A stretch of DNA of 64,000 nucleotides, from positions 1,937,001-2,001,000 of the forward strand of contig CALSFV010000003.1 in NCBI GenBank assembly GCA_943737045.1, in the 5' to 3' direction. Source of the stretch: Parapristionchus giblindavisi. Lineage: Eukaryota; Nematoda; Chromadorea; Rhabditida; Diplogasteridae. Under the pieces are notes generated by a model. That model ran no database searches, was not told the DNA's origin, and worked only from the letters and a program-made list of their open reading frames with translations. Positions 27,601-42,600 of the stretch are shown here, piece by piece. The position numbers and the translations under genes were made by a program. Position 1 is the stretch's first letter. Each line of letters opens with the position of its first letter.

Positions 27601-30600
27601 CTAGCCCAGATTCGACCAGGGAATCACTCAGAAGCAAGGGGCTATCCCAGATTCGACCAGGGAATCACTCAGAAGCAAGGGGCTAGCCCAGATTCCACCA
27701 CTCAGAAGCGAGGGGCTAGCCCTGATTCGACCAGGGAATCACTCAGAAGCAAGGGGCTAGCCCAGATTCGACCAGGGAATCACTCAGAAGCAAGGGGCTA
27801 TCCCAGATTCGACCAGGGAATCACTCAGAAGCAAGGGGCTAGCCCAGATTCGACCAGGGAATCACTCAGAAGCAAGGGGTTAGCCCAGATTCGACCAGGG
27901 TATCACTCAGAAGCAAGGGGCTAGCCCAGATTCCACCACTCAGAAGCGAGGGGCTAGCCCTGATTCGACCAGGGAATCACTCAGAAGCAAGGGGCTAGCC
28001 CAGATTCGACCAGGGAATCACTCAGAAGCAAGGGGCTATCCCAGATTCGACCAGGGAATCACTCAGAAGCAAGGGGCTAGCCCAGATTCGACCAGGGAAT
28101 CACTCAGAAGCAAGGGGCTAGCCCAGATTCGACCAGGGAATCACTCAGAAGCAAGGGGCTAGCCCATATTCGACCAGGGTATCACTCAGAAGCAAGGGGC
28201 TAGCCCATATTCGACCAGGGTATCACTCAGAAGCAAGGGGCTAGCCCATATTCGACCAGGGTATCACTCAGAAGCAAGGGGCTAGCCAGATTCGACCACT
28301 CAGAAGCGAGGGGCTAGCCCTGATTCGACCAGGGAATCACTCAGAAGCAAGGGGCTATCCCAGATTCGACCAGGGAATCACTCAGAAGCAAGGGGCTAGC
28401 CCAGATTCCACCACTCAGAAGCGAGGGGCTAGCCCTGATTCGACCAGGGAATCACTCAGAAGCAAGGGGCTAGCCCAGATTCGACCAGGGAATCACTCAG
28501 AAGCAAGGGGCTATCCCAGATTCGACCAGGGAATCACTCAGAAGCAAGGGGCTAGCCCAGATTCGACCAGGGAATCACTCAGAAGCAAGGGGTTAGCCCA
28601 GATTCGACCAGGGTATCACTCAGAAGCAAGGGGCTAGCCCAGATTCCACCACTCAGAAGCGAGGGGCTAGCCCTGATTCGACCAGGGAATCACTCAGAAG
28701 CAAGGGGCTAGCCCAGATTCGACCAGGGAATCACTCAGAAGCAAGGGGCTATCCCAGATTCGACCAGGAATCACTCAGAAGCAAGGGGCTAGCCCAGATT
28801 CGACCAGGGAATCACTCAGAAGCAAGGGGCTAGCCCAGATTCGACCAGGGAATCACTCAGAAGCAAGGGGCTAGCCCATATTCGACCAGGGTATCACTCA
28901 GAAGCAAGGGGCTAGCCCATATTCGACCAGGGTATCACTCAGAAGCAAGGGGCTAGCCCATATTCGACCAGGGTATCACTCAGAAGCAAGGGGCTAGCCC
29001 AGATTCGACCACTCAGAAGCGAGGGGCTAGCCCTGATTCGACCAGGGAATCACTCAGAAGCAAGGGGCTAGCCCAGATTCGACCAGGGAATCACTCAGAA
29101 GCAAGGGGCTATCCCAGATTCGACCAGGGAATCACTCAGAAGCAAGGGGCTAGCCCAGATTCGACCAGGGAATCACTCAGAAGCAAGGGGCTAGCCCAGA
29201 TTCGACCAGGGAATCACTCAGAAGCAAGGGGCTAGCCCATATTCGACCAGGGTATCACTCAGAAGCAAGGGGCTAGCCCATATTCGACCAGGGTATCACT
29301 CAGAAGCAAGGGGCTAGCCCATATTCGACCAGGGTATCACTCAGAAGCAAGGGGCTAGCCCAGATTCGACCAGGGAATCACTCAGAAGCAAGGGGCTAGC
29401 CCAGATTCGACCAGGGAATCACTCAGAAGCAAGGGGCTATCCCAGATTCGACCAGGGAATCACTCAGAAGCAAGGGGCTAGCCCAGATTCGACCAGGGAA
29501 TCACTCAGAAGTAAGGGGCTAGCCCAGATTCGACCAGGGAATCACTCAGAAGCAAGGGGCTATCCCAGATTCGACCAGGGAATCACTCAGAAGCAAGGGG
29601 CTAGCCCAGATTCGACCAGGGAATCACTCAGAAGCAAGGGGCTAGCCCAGATTCGACCAGGGAATCACTCAGAAGCAAGGGGCTAGCCCAGATTCGACCA
29701 GGGAATCACTCAGAAGCAAGGGGCTAGCCCAGATTCGACCAGGGAATCACTCAGAAGCAAGGGGCTATCCCAGATTCGTCCAGGGAATCACTCAGAAGCG
29801 AGGGGCTAGCCCAGATTCGACCAGGGAATCACTCAGAAGCAAGGGGCTAGCCCAGATTCGACCAGGGAATCACTCAGAAGCAAGGGGCTAGCCCAGATTC
29901 GACCAGGGAATCACTCAGAAGCAAGGGGCTAGCCCATATTCGACCAGGGTATCACTCAGAAGCAAGGGGCTAGCCCATATTCGACCAGGGTATCACTCAG
30001 AAGCAAGGGGCTAGCCCCATATTCGACCAGGGTATCACTCAGAAGCAAGGGGCTAGCCCAGATTCGACCAGGGAATCACTCAGAAGCAAGGGGCTAGCCC
30101 AGATTCGACCAGGGAATCACTCAGAAGCAAGGGGCTATCCCAGATTCGACCAGGGAATCACTCAGAAGCAAGGGGCTAGCCCAGATTCGACCAGGGAATC
30201 ACTCAGAAGTAAGGGGCTAGCCCAGATTCGACCAGGGAATCACTCAGAAGCAAGGGGCTATCCCAGATTCGACCAGGGAATCACTCAGAAGCAAGGGGCT
30301 AGCCCAGATTCCACCACTCAGAAGCGAGGGGCTAGCCCTGATTCGACCAGGGAATCACTCAGAAGCAAGGGGCTAGCCCAGATTCGACCAGGGAATCACT
30401 CAGAAGCAAGGGGCTATCCCAGATTCGACCAGGGAATCACTCAGAAGCAAGGGGCTAGCCCAGATTCGACCAGGGAATCACTCAGAAGCAAGGGGTTAGC
30501 CCAGATTCGACCAGGGTATCACTCAGAAGCAAGGGGCTAGCCCAGATTCCACCACTCAGAAGCGAGGGGCTAGCCCTGATTCGACCAGGGAATCACTCAG

Positions 30601-33600
30601 AAGCAAGGGGCTAGCCCAGATTCGACCAGGGAATCACTCAGAAGCAAGGGGCTATCCCAGATTCGACCAGGGAATCACTCAGAAGCAAGGGGCTAGCCCA
30701 GATTCGACCAGGGAATCACTCAGAAGCAAGGGGCTAGCCCAGATTCGACCAGGGAATCACTCAGAAGCAAGGGGCTAGCCCATATTCGACCAGGGTATCA
30801 CTCAGAAGCAAGGGGCTAGCCCATATTCGACCAGGGTATCACTCAGAAGCAAGGGGCTAGCCCATATTCGACCAGGGTATCACTCAGAAGCAAGGGGCTA
30901 GCCCAGATTCGACCACTCAGAAGCGAGGGGCTAGCCCTGATTCGACCAGGGAATCACTCAGAAGCAAGGGGCTAGCCCAGATTCGACCAGGGAATCACTC
31001 AGAAGCAAGGGGCTATCCCAGATTCGACCAGGGAATCACTCAGAAGCAAGGGGCTAGCCCAGATTCGACCAGGGAATCACTCAGAAGCAAGGGGCTAGCC
31101 CAGATTCGACCAGGGAATCACTCAGAAGCAAGGGGCTAGCCCATATTCGACCAGGGTATCACTCAGAAGCAAGGGGCTAGCCCATATTCGACCAGGGTAT
31201 CACTCAGAAGCAAGGGGCTAGCCCATATTCGACCAGGGTATCACTCAGAAGCAAGGGGCTAGCCCAGATTCGACCAGGGAATCACTCAGAAGCAAGGGGC
31301 TAGCCCAGATTCGACCAGGGAATCACTCAGAAGCAAGGGGCTATCCCAGATTCGACCAGGGAATCACTCAGAAGCAAGGGGCTAGCCCAGATTCGACCAG
31401 GGAATCACTCAGAAGTAAGGGGCTAGCCCAGATTCGACCAGGGAATCACTCAGAAGCAAGGGGCTATCCCAGATTCGACCAGGGAATCACTCAGAAGCAA
31501 GGGGCTAGCCCAGATTCGACCAGGGAATCACTCAGAAGCAAGGGGCTAGCCCAGATTCGACCAGGGAATCACTCAGAAGCAAGGGGCTAGCCCAGATTCG
31601 ACCAGGGAATCACTCAGAAGCAAGGGGCTAGCCCAGGTTCGACCAGGGAATCACTCAGAAGCAAGGGGCTATCCCAGATTCGTCCAGGGAATCACTCAGA
31701 AGCGAGGGGCTAGCCCAGATTCGACCAGGGAATCACTCAGAAGCAAGGGGCTAGCCCAGATTCGACCAGGGAATCACTCAGAAGCAAGGGGCTAGCCCAG
31801 ATTCGACCAGGGAATCACTCAGAAGCAAGGGGCTAGCCTATATTCGACCAGGGTATCACTCAGAAGCAAGGGGCTAGCCCATATTCGACCAGGGTATCAC
31901 TCAGAAGCAAGGGGCTAGCCCATATTCGACCAGGGTATCACTCAGAAGCAAGGGGCTAGCCAGATTCGACCAGGGAATCACTCAGAAGCAAGGGGCTAGC
32001 CCAGATTCGACCAGGGAATCACTCAGAAGCAAGGGGCTATCCCAGATTCGACCAGGGAATCACTCAGAAGCAAGGGGCTAGCCCAGATTCGACCAGGGAA
32101 TCACTCAGAAGTAAGGGGCTAGCCCAGATTCGACCAGGGAATCACTCAGAAGCAAGGGGCTATCCCAGATTCGACCAGGGAATCACTCAGAAGCAAGGGG
32201 CTAGCCCAGATTCCACCACTCAGAAGCGAGGGGCTAGCCCTGATTCGACCAGGGAATCACTCAGAAGCAAGGGGCTAGCCCAGATTCGACCAGGGAATCA
32301 CTCAGAAGCAAGGGGCTATCCCAGATTCGACCAGGGAATCACTCAGAAGCAAGGGGCTAGCCCAGATTCGACCAGGGAATCACTCAGAAGCAAGGGGTTA
32401 GCCCAGATTCGACCAGGGTATCACTCAGAAGCAAGGGGCTAGCCCAGATTCCACCACTCAGAAGCGAGGGGCTAGCCCTGATTCGACCAGGGAATCACTC
32501 AGAAGCAAGGGGCTAGCCCAGATTCGACCAGGGAATCACTCAGAAGCAAGGGGCTATCCCAGATTCGACCAGGGAATCACTCAGAAGCAAGGGGCTAGCC
32601 CAGATTCGACCAGGGAATCACTCAGAAGCAAGGGGCTAGCCCAGATTCGACCAGGGAATCACTCAGAAGCAAGGGGCTAGCCCATATTCGACCAGGGTAT
32701 CACTCAGAAGCAAGGGGCTAGCCCATATTCGACCAGGGTATCACTCAGAAGCAAGGGGCTAGCCCATATTCGACCAGGGTATCACTCAGAAGCAAGGGGC
32801 TAGCCCAGATTCGACCACTCAGAAGCGAGGGGCTAGCCCTGATTCGACCAGGGAATCACTCAGAAGCAAGGGGCTAGCCCAGATTCGACCAGGGAATCAC
32901 TCAGAAGCAAGGGGCTATCCCAGATTCGACCAGGGAATCACTCAGAAGCAAGGGGCTAGCCCAGATTCGACCAGGGAATCACTCAGAAGCAAGGGGCTAG
33001 CCCAGATTCGACCAGGGAATCACTCAGAAGCAAGGGGCTAGCCCATATTCGACCAGGGTATCACTCAGAAGCAAGGGGCTAGCCCATATTCGACCAGGGT
33101 ATCACTCAGAAGCAAGGGGCTAGCCCATATTCGACCAGGGTATCACTCAGAAGCAAGGGGCTAGCCCAGATTCGACCAGGGAATCACTCAGAAGCAAGGG
33201 GCTAGCCCAGATTCGACCAGGGAATCACTCAGAAGCAAGGGGCTATCCCAGATTCGACCAGGGAATCACTCAGAAGCAAGGGGCTAGCCCAGATTCGACC
33301 AGGGAATCACTCAGAAGTAAGGGGCTAGCCCAGATTCGACCAGGGAATCACTCAGAAGCAAGGGGCTATCCCAGATTCGACCAGGGAATCACTCAGAAGC
33401 AAGGGGCTAGCCCAGATTCGACCAGGGAATCACTCAGAAGCAAGGGGCTAGCCCAGATTCGACCAGGGAATCACTCAGAAGCAAGGGGCTAGCCCAGATT
33501 CGACCAGGGAATCACTCAGAAGCAAGGGGCTAGCCCAGATTCGACCAGGGAATCACTCAGAAGCAAGGGGCTATCCCAGATTCGTCCAGGGAATCACTCA

Positions 33601-36600
33601 GAAGCGAGGGGCTAGCCCAGATTCGACCAGGGAATCACTCAGAAGCAAGGGGCTAGCCCAGATTCGACCAGGGAATCACTCAGAAGCAAGGGGCTAGCCC
33701 AGATTCGACCAGGGAATCACTCAGAAGCAAGGGGCTAGCCCATATTCGACCAGGGTATCACTCAGAAGCAAGGGGCTAGCCCATATTCGACCAGGGTATC
33801 ACTCAGAAGCAAGGGGCTAGCCCATATTCGACCAGGGTATCACTCAGAAGCAAGGGGCTAGCCCAGATTCGACCAGGGAATCACTCAGAAGCAAGGGGCT
33901 AGCCCAGATTCGACCAGGGAATCACTCAGAAGCAAGGGGCTATCCCAGATTCGACCAGGGAATCACTCAGAAGCAAGGGGCTAGCCCAGATTCGACCAGG
34001 GAATCACTCAGAAGTAAGGGGCTAGCCCAGATTCGACCAGGGAATCACTCAGAAGCAAGGGGCTATCCCAGATTCGACCAGGGAATCACTCAGAAGCAAG
34101 GGGCTAGCCCAGATTCCACCACTCAGAAGCGAGGGGCTAGCCCTGATTCGACCAGGGAATCACTCAGAAGCAAGGGGCTAGCCCAGATTCGACCAGGGAA
34201 TCACTCAGAAGCAAGGGGCTATCCCAGATTCGACCAGGGAATCACTCAGAAGCAAGGGGCTAGCCCAGATTCGACCAGGGAATCACTCAGAAGCAAGGGG
34301 TTAGCCCAGATTCGACCAGGGTATCACTCAGAAGCAAGGGGCTAGCCCAGATTCCACCACTCAGAAGCGAGGGGCTAGCCCTGATTCGACCAGGGAATCA
34401 CTCAGAAGCAAGGGGCTAGCCCAGATTCGACCAGGGAATCACTCAGAAGCAAGGGGCTATCCCAGATTCGACCAGGGAATCACTCAGAAGCAAGGGGCTA
34501 GCCCAGATTCGACCAGGGAATCACTCAGAAGCAAGGGGCTAGCCCAGATTCGACCAGGGAATCACTCAGAAGCAAGGGGCTAGCCCATATTCGACCAGGG
34601 TATCACTCAGAAGCAAGGGGCTAGCCCATATTCGACCAGGGTATCACTCAGAAGCAAGGGGCTAGCCCATATTCGACCAGGGTATCACTCAGAAGCAAGG
34701 GGCTAGCCCAGATTCGACCACTCAGAAGCGAGGGGCTAGCCCTGATTCGACCAGGGAATCACTCAGAAGCAAGGGGCTAGCCCAGATTCGACCAGGGAAT
34801 CACTCAGAAGCAAGGGGCTATCCCAGATTCGACCAGGGAATCACTCAGAAGCAAGGGGCTAGCCCAGATTCGACCAGGGAATCACTCAGAAGCAAGGGGC
34901 TAGCCCAGATTCGACCAGGGAATCACTCAGAAGCAAGGGGCTAGCCCATATTCGACCAGGGTATCACTCAGAAGCAAGGGGCTAGCCCATATTCGACCAG
35001 GGTATCACTCAGAAGCAAGGGGCTAGCCCATATTCGACCAGGGTATCACTCAGAAGCAAGGGGCTAGCCCAGATTCGACCAGGGAATCACTCAGAAGCAA
35101 GGGGCTAGCCCAGATTCGACCAGGGAATCACTCAGAAGCAAGGGGCTATCCCAGATTCGACCAGGGAATCACTCAGAAGCAAGGGGCTAGCCCAGATTCG
35201 ACCAGGGAATCACTCAGAAGTAAGGGGCTAGCCCAGATTCGACCAGGGAATCACTCAGAAGCAAGGGGCTATCCCAGATTCGACCAGGGAATCACTCAGA
35301 AGCAAGGGGCTAGCCCAGATTCGACCAGGGAATCACTCAGAAGCAAGGGGCTAGCCCAGATTCGACCAGGGAATCACTCAGAAGCAAGGGGCTAGCCCAG
35401 ATTCGACCAGGGAATCACTCAGAAGCAAGGGGCTAGCCCAGATTCGACCAGGGAATCACTCAGAAGCAAGGGGCTATCCCAGATTCGTCCAGGGAATCAC
35501 TCAGAAGCGAGGGGCTAGCCCAGATTCGACCAGGGAATCACTCAGAAGCAAGGGGCTAGCCCAGATTCGACCAGGGAATCACTCAGAAGCAAGGGGCTAG
35601 CCCAGATTCGACCAGGGAATCACTCAGAAGCAAGGGGCTAGCCCATATTCGACCAGGGTATCACTCAGAAGCAAGGGGCTAGCCCATATTCGACCAGGGT
35701 ATCACTCAGAAGCAAGGGGGCTAGCCCAGATTCGACCACTCAGAAGCGAGGGGCTAGCCCTGATTCGACCAGGGAATCACTCAGAAGCAAGGGGCTAGCC
35801 CAGATTCGACCAGGGAATCACTCAGAAGCAAGGGGCTATCCCAGATTCGACCAGGGAATCACTCAGAAGCAAGGGGCTAGCCCAGATTCGACCAGGGAAT
35901 CACTCAGAAGCAAGGGGCTAGCCCAGATTCGACCAGGGAATCACTCAGAAGCAAGGGGCTAGCCCATATTCGACCAGGGTATCACTCAGAAGCAAGGGGC
36001 TAGCCCATATTCGACCAGGGTATCACTCAGAAGCAAGGGGCTAGCCCATATTCGACCAGGGTATCACTCAGAAGCAAGGGGCTAGCCCAGATTCGACCAG
36101 GGAATCACTCAGAAGCAAGGGGCTAGCCCAGATTCGACCAGGGAATCACTCAGAAGCAAGGGGCTATCCCAGATTCGACCAGGGAATCACTCAGAAGCAA
36201 GGGGCTAGCCCAGATTCGACCAGGGAATCACTCAGAAGTAAGGGGCTAGCCCAGATTCGACCAGGGAATCACTCAGAAGCAAGGGGCTATCCCAGATTCG
36301 ACCAGGGAATCACTCAGAAGCAAGGGGCTAGCCCAGATTCGACCAGGGAATCACTCAGAAGCAAGGGGCTAGCCCAGATTCGACCAGGGAATCACTCAGA
36401 AGCAAGGGGCTAGCCCAGATTCGACCAGGGAATCACTCAGAAGCAAGGGGCTAGCCCAGATTCGACCAGGGAATCACTCAGAAGCAAGGGGCTATCCCAG
36501 ATTCGTCCAGGGAATCACTCAGAAGCGAGGGGCTAGCCCAGATTCGACCAGGGAATCACTCAGAAGCAAGGGGCTAGCCCAGATTCGACCAGGGAATCAC

Positions 36601-39600
36601 TCAGAAGCAAGGGGCTAGCCCAGATTCGACCAGGGAATCACTCAGAAGCAAGGGGCTAGCCCATATTCGACCAGGGTATCACTCAGAAGCAAGGGGCTAG
36701 CCCATATTCGACCAGGGTATCACTCAGAAGCAAGGGGCTAGCCCATATTCGACCAGGGTATCACTCAGAAGCAAGGGGCTAGCCCAGATTCGACCAGGGA
36801 ATCACTCAGAAGCAAGGGGCTAGCCCAGATTCGACCAGGGAATCACTCAGAAGCAAGGGGCTATCCCAGATTCGACCAGGGAATCACTCAGAAGCAAGGG
36901 GCTAGCCCAGATTCGACCAGGGAATCACTCAGAAGTAAGGGGCTAGCCCAGATTCGACCAGGGAATCACTCAGAAGCAAGGGGCTATCCCAGATTCGACC
37001 AGGGAATCACTCAGAAGCAAGGGGCTAGCCCAGATTCCACCACTCAGAAGCGAGGGGCTAGCCCTGATTCGACCAGGGAATCACTCAGAAGCAAGGGGCT
37101 AGCCCAGATTCGACCAGGGAATCACTCAGAAGCAAGGGGCTATCCCAGATTCGACCAGGGAATCACTCAGAAGCAAGGGGCTAGCCCAGATTCGACCAGG
37201 GAATCACTCAGAAGCAAGGGGTTAGCCCAGATTCGACCAGGGTATCACTCAGAAGCAAGGGGCTAGCCCAGATTCCACCACTCAGAAGCGAGGGGCTAGC
37301 CCTGATTCGACCAGGGAATCACTCAGAAGCAAGGGGCTAGCCCAGATTCGACCAGGGAATCACTCAGAAGCAAGGGGCTATCCCAGATTCGACCAGGGAA
37401 TCACTCAGAAGCAAGGGGCTAGCCCAGATTCGACCAGGGAATCACTCAGAAGCAAGGGGCTAGCCCAGATTCGACCAGGGAATCACTCAGAAGCAAGGGG
37501 CTAGCCCATATTCGACCAGGGTATCACTCAGAAGCAAGGGGCTAGCCCATATTCGACCAGGGTATCACTCAGAAGCAAGGGGCTAGCCCATATTCGACCA
37601 GGGTATCACTCAGAAGCAAGGGGCTAGCCCAGATTCGACCACTCAGAAGCGAGGGGCTAGCCCTGATTCGACCAGGGAATCACTCAGAAGCAAGGGGCTA
37701 GCCCAGATTCGACCAGGGAATCACTCAGAAGCAAGGGGCTATCCCAGATTCGACCAGGGAATCACTCAGAAGCAAGGGGCTAGCCCAGATTCGACCAGGG
37801 AATCACTCAGAAGCAAGGGGCTAGCCCAGATTCGACCAGGGAATCACTCAGAAGCAAGGGGCTAGCCCATATTCGACCAGGGTATCACTCAGAAGCAAGG
37901 GGCTAGCCCATATTCGACCAGGGTATCACTCAGAAGCAAGGGGCTAGCCCATATTCGACCAGGGTATCACTCAGAAGCAAGGGGCTAGCCCAGATTCGAC
38001 CAGGGAATCACTCAGAAGCAAGGGGCTAGCCCAGATTCGACCAGGGAATCACTCAGAAGCAAGGGGCTATCCCAGATTCGACCAGGGAATCACTCAGAAG
38101 CAAGGGGCTAGCCCAGATTCGACCAGGGAATCACTCAGAAGTAAGGGGCTAGCCCAGATTCGACCAGGGAATCACTCAGAAGCAAGGGGCTATCCCAGAT
38201 TCGACCAGGGAATCACTCAGAAGCAAGGGGCTAGCCCAGATTCGACCAGGGAATCACTCAGAAGCAAGGGGCTAGCCCAGATTCGACCAGGGAATCACTC
38301 AGAAGCAAGGGGCTAGCCCAGATTCGACCAGGGAATCACTCAGAAGCAAGGGGCTAGCCCAGATTCGACCAGGGAATCACTCAGAAGCAAGGGGCTATCC
38401 CAGATTCGTCCAGGGAATCACTCAGAAGCGAGGGGCTAGCCCAGATTCGACCAGGGAATCACTCAGAAGCAAGGGGCTAGCCCAGATTCGACCAGGGAAT
38501 CACTCAGAAGCAAGGGGCTAGCCCAGATTCGACCAGGGAATCACTCAGAAGCAAGGGGCTAGCCCATATTCGACCAGGGTATCACTCAGAAGCAAGGGGC
38601 TAGCCCATATTCGACCAGGGTATCACTCAGAAGCAAGGGGCTAGCCCATATTCGACCAGGGTATCACTCAGAAGCAAGGGGCTAGCCCAGATTCGACCAG
38701 GGAATCACTCAGAAGCAAGGGGCTAGCCCAGATTCGACCAGGGAATCACTCAGAAGCAAGGGGCTATCCCAGATTCGACCAGGGAATCACTCAGAAGCAA
38801 GGGGCTAGCCCAGATTCGACCAGGGAATCACTCAGAAGTAAGGGGCTAGCCCAGATTCGACCAGGGAATCACTCAGAAGCAAGGGGCTATCCCAGATTCG
38901 ACCAGGGAATCACTCAGAAGCAAGGGGCTAGCCCAGATTCCACCACTCAGAAGCGAGGGGCTAGCCCTGATTCGACCAGGGAATCACTCAGAAGCAAGGG
39001 GCTAGCCCAGATTCGACCAGGGAATCACTCAGAAGCAAGGGGCTATCCCAGATTCGACCAGGGAATCACTCAGAAGCAAGGGGCTAGCCCAGATTCGACC
39101 AGGGAATCACTCAGAAGCAAGGGGTTAGCCCAGATTCGACCAGGGTATCACTCAGAAGCAAGGGGCTAGCCCAGATTCCACCACTCAGAAGCGAGGGGCT
39201 AGCCCTGATTCGACCAGGGAATCACTCAGAAGCAAGGGGCTAGCCCAGATTCGACCAGGGAATCACTCAGAAGCAAGGGGCTATCCCAGATTCGACCAGG
39301 GAATCACTCAGAAGCAAGGGGCTAGCCCAGATTCGACCAGGGAATCACTCAGAAGCAAGGGGCTAGCCCAGATTCGACCAGGGAATCACTCAGAAGCAAG
39401 GGGCTAGCCCATATTCGACCAGGGTATCACTCAGAAGCAAGGGGCTAGCCCATATTCGACCAGGGTATCACTCAGAAGCAAGGGGCTAGCCCATATTCGA
39501 CCAGGGTATCACTCAGAAGCAAGGGGCTAGCCCAGATTCGACCACTCAGAAGCGAGGGGCTAGCCCTGATTCGACCAGGGAATCACTCAGAAGCAAGGGG

Positions 39601-42600
39601 CTAGCCCAGATTCGACCAGGGAATCACTCAGAAGCAAGGGGCTATCCCAGATTCGACCAGGGAATCACTCAGAAGCAAGGGGCTAGCCCAGATTCGACCA
39701 GGGAATCACTCAGAAGCAAGGGGCTAGCCCAGATTCGACCAGGGAATCACTCAGAAGCAAGGGGCTAGCCCATATTCGACCAGGGTATCACTCAGAAGCA
39801 AGGGGCTAGCCCATATTCGACCAGGGTATCACTCAGAAGCAAGGGGCTAGCCCATATTCGACCAGGGTATCACTCAGAAGCAAGGGGCTAGCCCAGATTC
39901 GACCAGGGAATCACTCAGAAGCAAGGGGCTAGCCCAGATTCGACCAGGGAATCACTCAGAAGCAAGGGGCTATCCCAGATTCGACCAGGGAATCACTCAG
40001 AAGCAAGGGGCTAGCCCAGATTCGACCAGGGAATCACTCAGAAGTAAGGGGCTAGCCCAGATTCGACCAGGGAATCACTCAGAAGCAAGGGGCTATCCCA
40101 GATTCGACCAGGGAATCACTCAGAAGCAAGGGGCTAGCCCAGATTCGACCAGGGAATCACTCAGAAGCAAGGGGCTAGCCCAGATTCGACCAGGGAATCA
40201 CTCAGAAGCAAGGGGCTAGCCCAGATTCGACCAGGGAATCACTCAGAAGCAAGGGGCTAGCCCAGATTCGACCAGGGAATCACTCAGAAGCAAGGGGCTA
40301 TCCCAGATTCGTCCAGGGAATCACTCAGAAGCGAGGGGCTAGCCCAGATTCGACCAGGGAATCACTCAGAAGCAAGGGGCTAGCCCAGATTCGACCAGGG
40401 AATCACTCAGAAGCAAGGGGCTAGCCCAGATTCGACCAGGGAATCACTCAGAAGCAAGGGGCTAGCCCATATTCGACCAGGGTATCACTCAGAAGCAAGG
40501 GGCTAGCCCATATTCGACCAGGGTATCACTCAGAAGCAAGGGGCTAGCCCATATTCGACCAGGGTATCACTCAGAAGCAAGGGGCTAGCCCAGATTCGAC
40601 CAGGGAATCACTCAGAAGCAAGGGGCTAGCCCAGATTCGACCAGGGAATCACTCAGAAGCAAGGGGCTATCCCAGATTCGACCAGGGAATCACTCAGAAG
40701 CAAGGGGCTAGCCCAGATTCGACCAGGGAATCACTCAGAAGTAAGGGGCTAGCCCAGATTCGACCAGGGAATCACTCAGAAGCAAGGGGCTATCCCAGAT
40801 TCGACCAGGGAATCACTCAGAAGCAAGGGGCTAGCCCAGATTCCACCACTCAGAAGCGAGGGGCTAGCCCTGATTCGACCAGGGAATCACTCAGAAGCAA
40901 GGGGCTAGCCCAGATTCGACCAGGGAATCACTCAGAAGCAAGGGGCTATCCCAGATTCGACCAGGGAATCACTCAGAAGCAAGGGGCTAGCCCAGATTCG
41001 ACCAGGGAATCACTCAGAAGCAAGGGGTTAGCCCAGATTCGACCAGGGTATCACTCAGAAGCAAGGGGCTAGCCCAGATTCCACCACTCAGAAGCGAGGG
41101 GCTAGCCCTGATTCGACCAGGGAATCACTCAGAAGCAAGGGGCTAGCCCAGATTCGACCAGGGAATCACTCAGAAGCAAGGGGCTATCCCAGATTCGACC
41201 AGGGAATCACTCAGAAGCAAGGGGCTATCCCAGATTCGACCAGGGAATCACTCAGAAGCAAGGGGCTAGCCCAGATTCGACCAGGGAATCACTCAGAAGC
41301 AAGGGGCTAGCCCAGATTCGACCAGGGAATCACTCAGAAGCAAGGGGCTAGCCCATATTCGACCAGGGTATCACTCAGAAGCAAGGGGCTAGCCCATATT
41401 CGACCAGGGTATCACTCAGAAGCAAGGGGCTAGCCCAGATTCGACCACTCAGAAGCGAGGGGCTAGCCCTGATTCGACCAGGGAATCACTCAGAAGCAAG
41501 GGGCTAGCCCAGATTCGACCAGGGAATCACTCAGAAGCAAGGGGCTATCCCAGATTCGATCAGGGAATCACTCAGAAGCAAGGGGCTAGCCCAGATTCGA
41601 CCAGGGAATCACTCAGAAGCAAGGGGCTAGCCCAGATTCGACCAGGGAATCACTCAGAAGCAAGGGGCTAGCCCATATTCGACCAGGGTATCACTCAGAA
41701 GCAAGGGGCTAGCCCATATTCGACCAGGGTATCACTCAGAAGCAAGGGGCTAGCCCATATTCGACCAGGGTATCACTCAGAAGCAAGGGGCTAGCCCAGA
41801 TTCGACCAGGGAATCACTCAGAAGCAAGGGGCTAGCCCAGATTCGACCAGGGAATCACTCAGAAGCAAGGGGCTATCCCAGATTCGACCAGGGAATCACT
41901 CAGAAGCAAGGGGCTAGCCCAGATTCGACCAGGGAATCACTCAGAAGTAAGGGGCTAGCCCAGATTCGACCAGGGAATCACTCAGAAGCAAGGGGCTAGC
42001 CCAGATTCCACCACTCAGAAGCGAGGGGCTAGCCCTGATTCGACCAGGGAATCACTCAGAAGCAAGGGGCTAGCCCAGATTCGACCAGGGAATCACTCAG
42101 AAGTAAGGGGTTAGCCCAGATTCGACCAGGGTATCACTCAGAAGCAAGGGGCTAGCCCAGATTCCACCACTCAGAAGCGAGGGGCTAGCCCTGATTCGAC
42201 CAGGGAATCACTCAGAAGCAAGGGGCTAGCCCAGATTCGACCAGGGAATCACTCAGAAGCAAGGGGCTATCCCAGATTCGACCAGGGAATCACTCAGAAG
42301 CAAGGGGCTAGCCCAGATTCGACCAGGGAATCACTCAGAAGCAAGGGGCTAGCCCAGATTCGACCAGGGAATCACTCAGAAGCAAGGGGCTAGCCCATAT
42401 TCGACCAGGGTATCACTCAGAAGCAAGGGGCTAGCCCATATTCGACCAGGGTATCACTCAGAAGCAAGGGGCTAGCCCATATTCGACCAGGGTATCACTC
42501 AGAAGCAAGGGGCTAGCCCAGATTCGACCACTCAGAAGCGAGGGGCTAGCCCTGATTCGACCAGGGAATCACTCAGAAGCAAGGGGCTAGCCCAGATTCG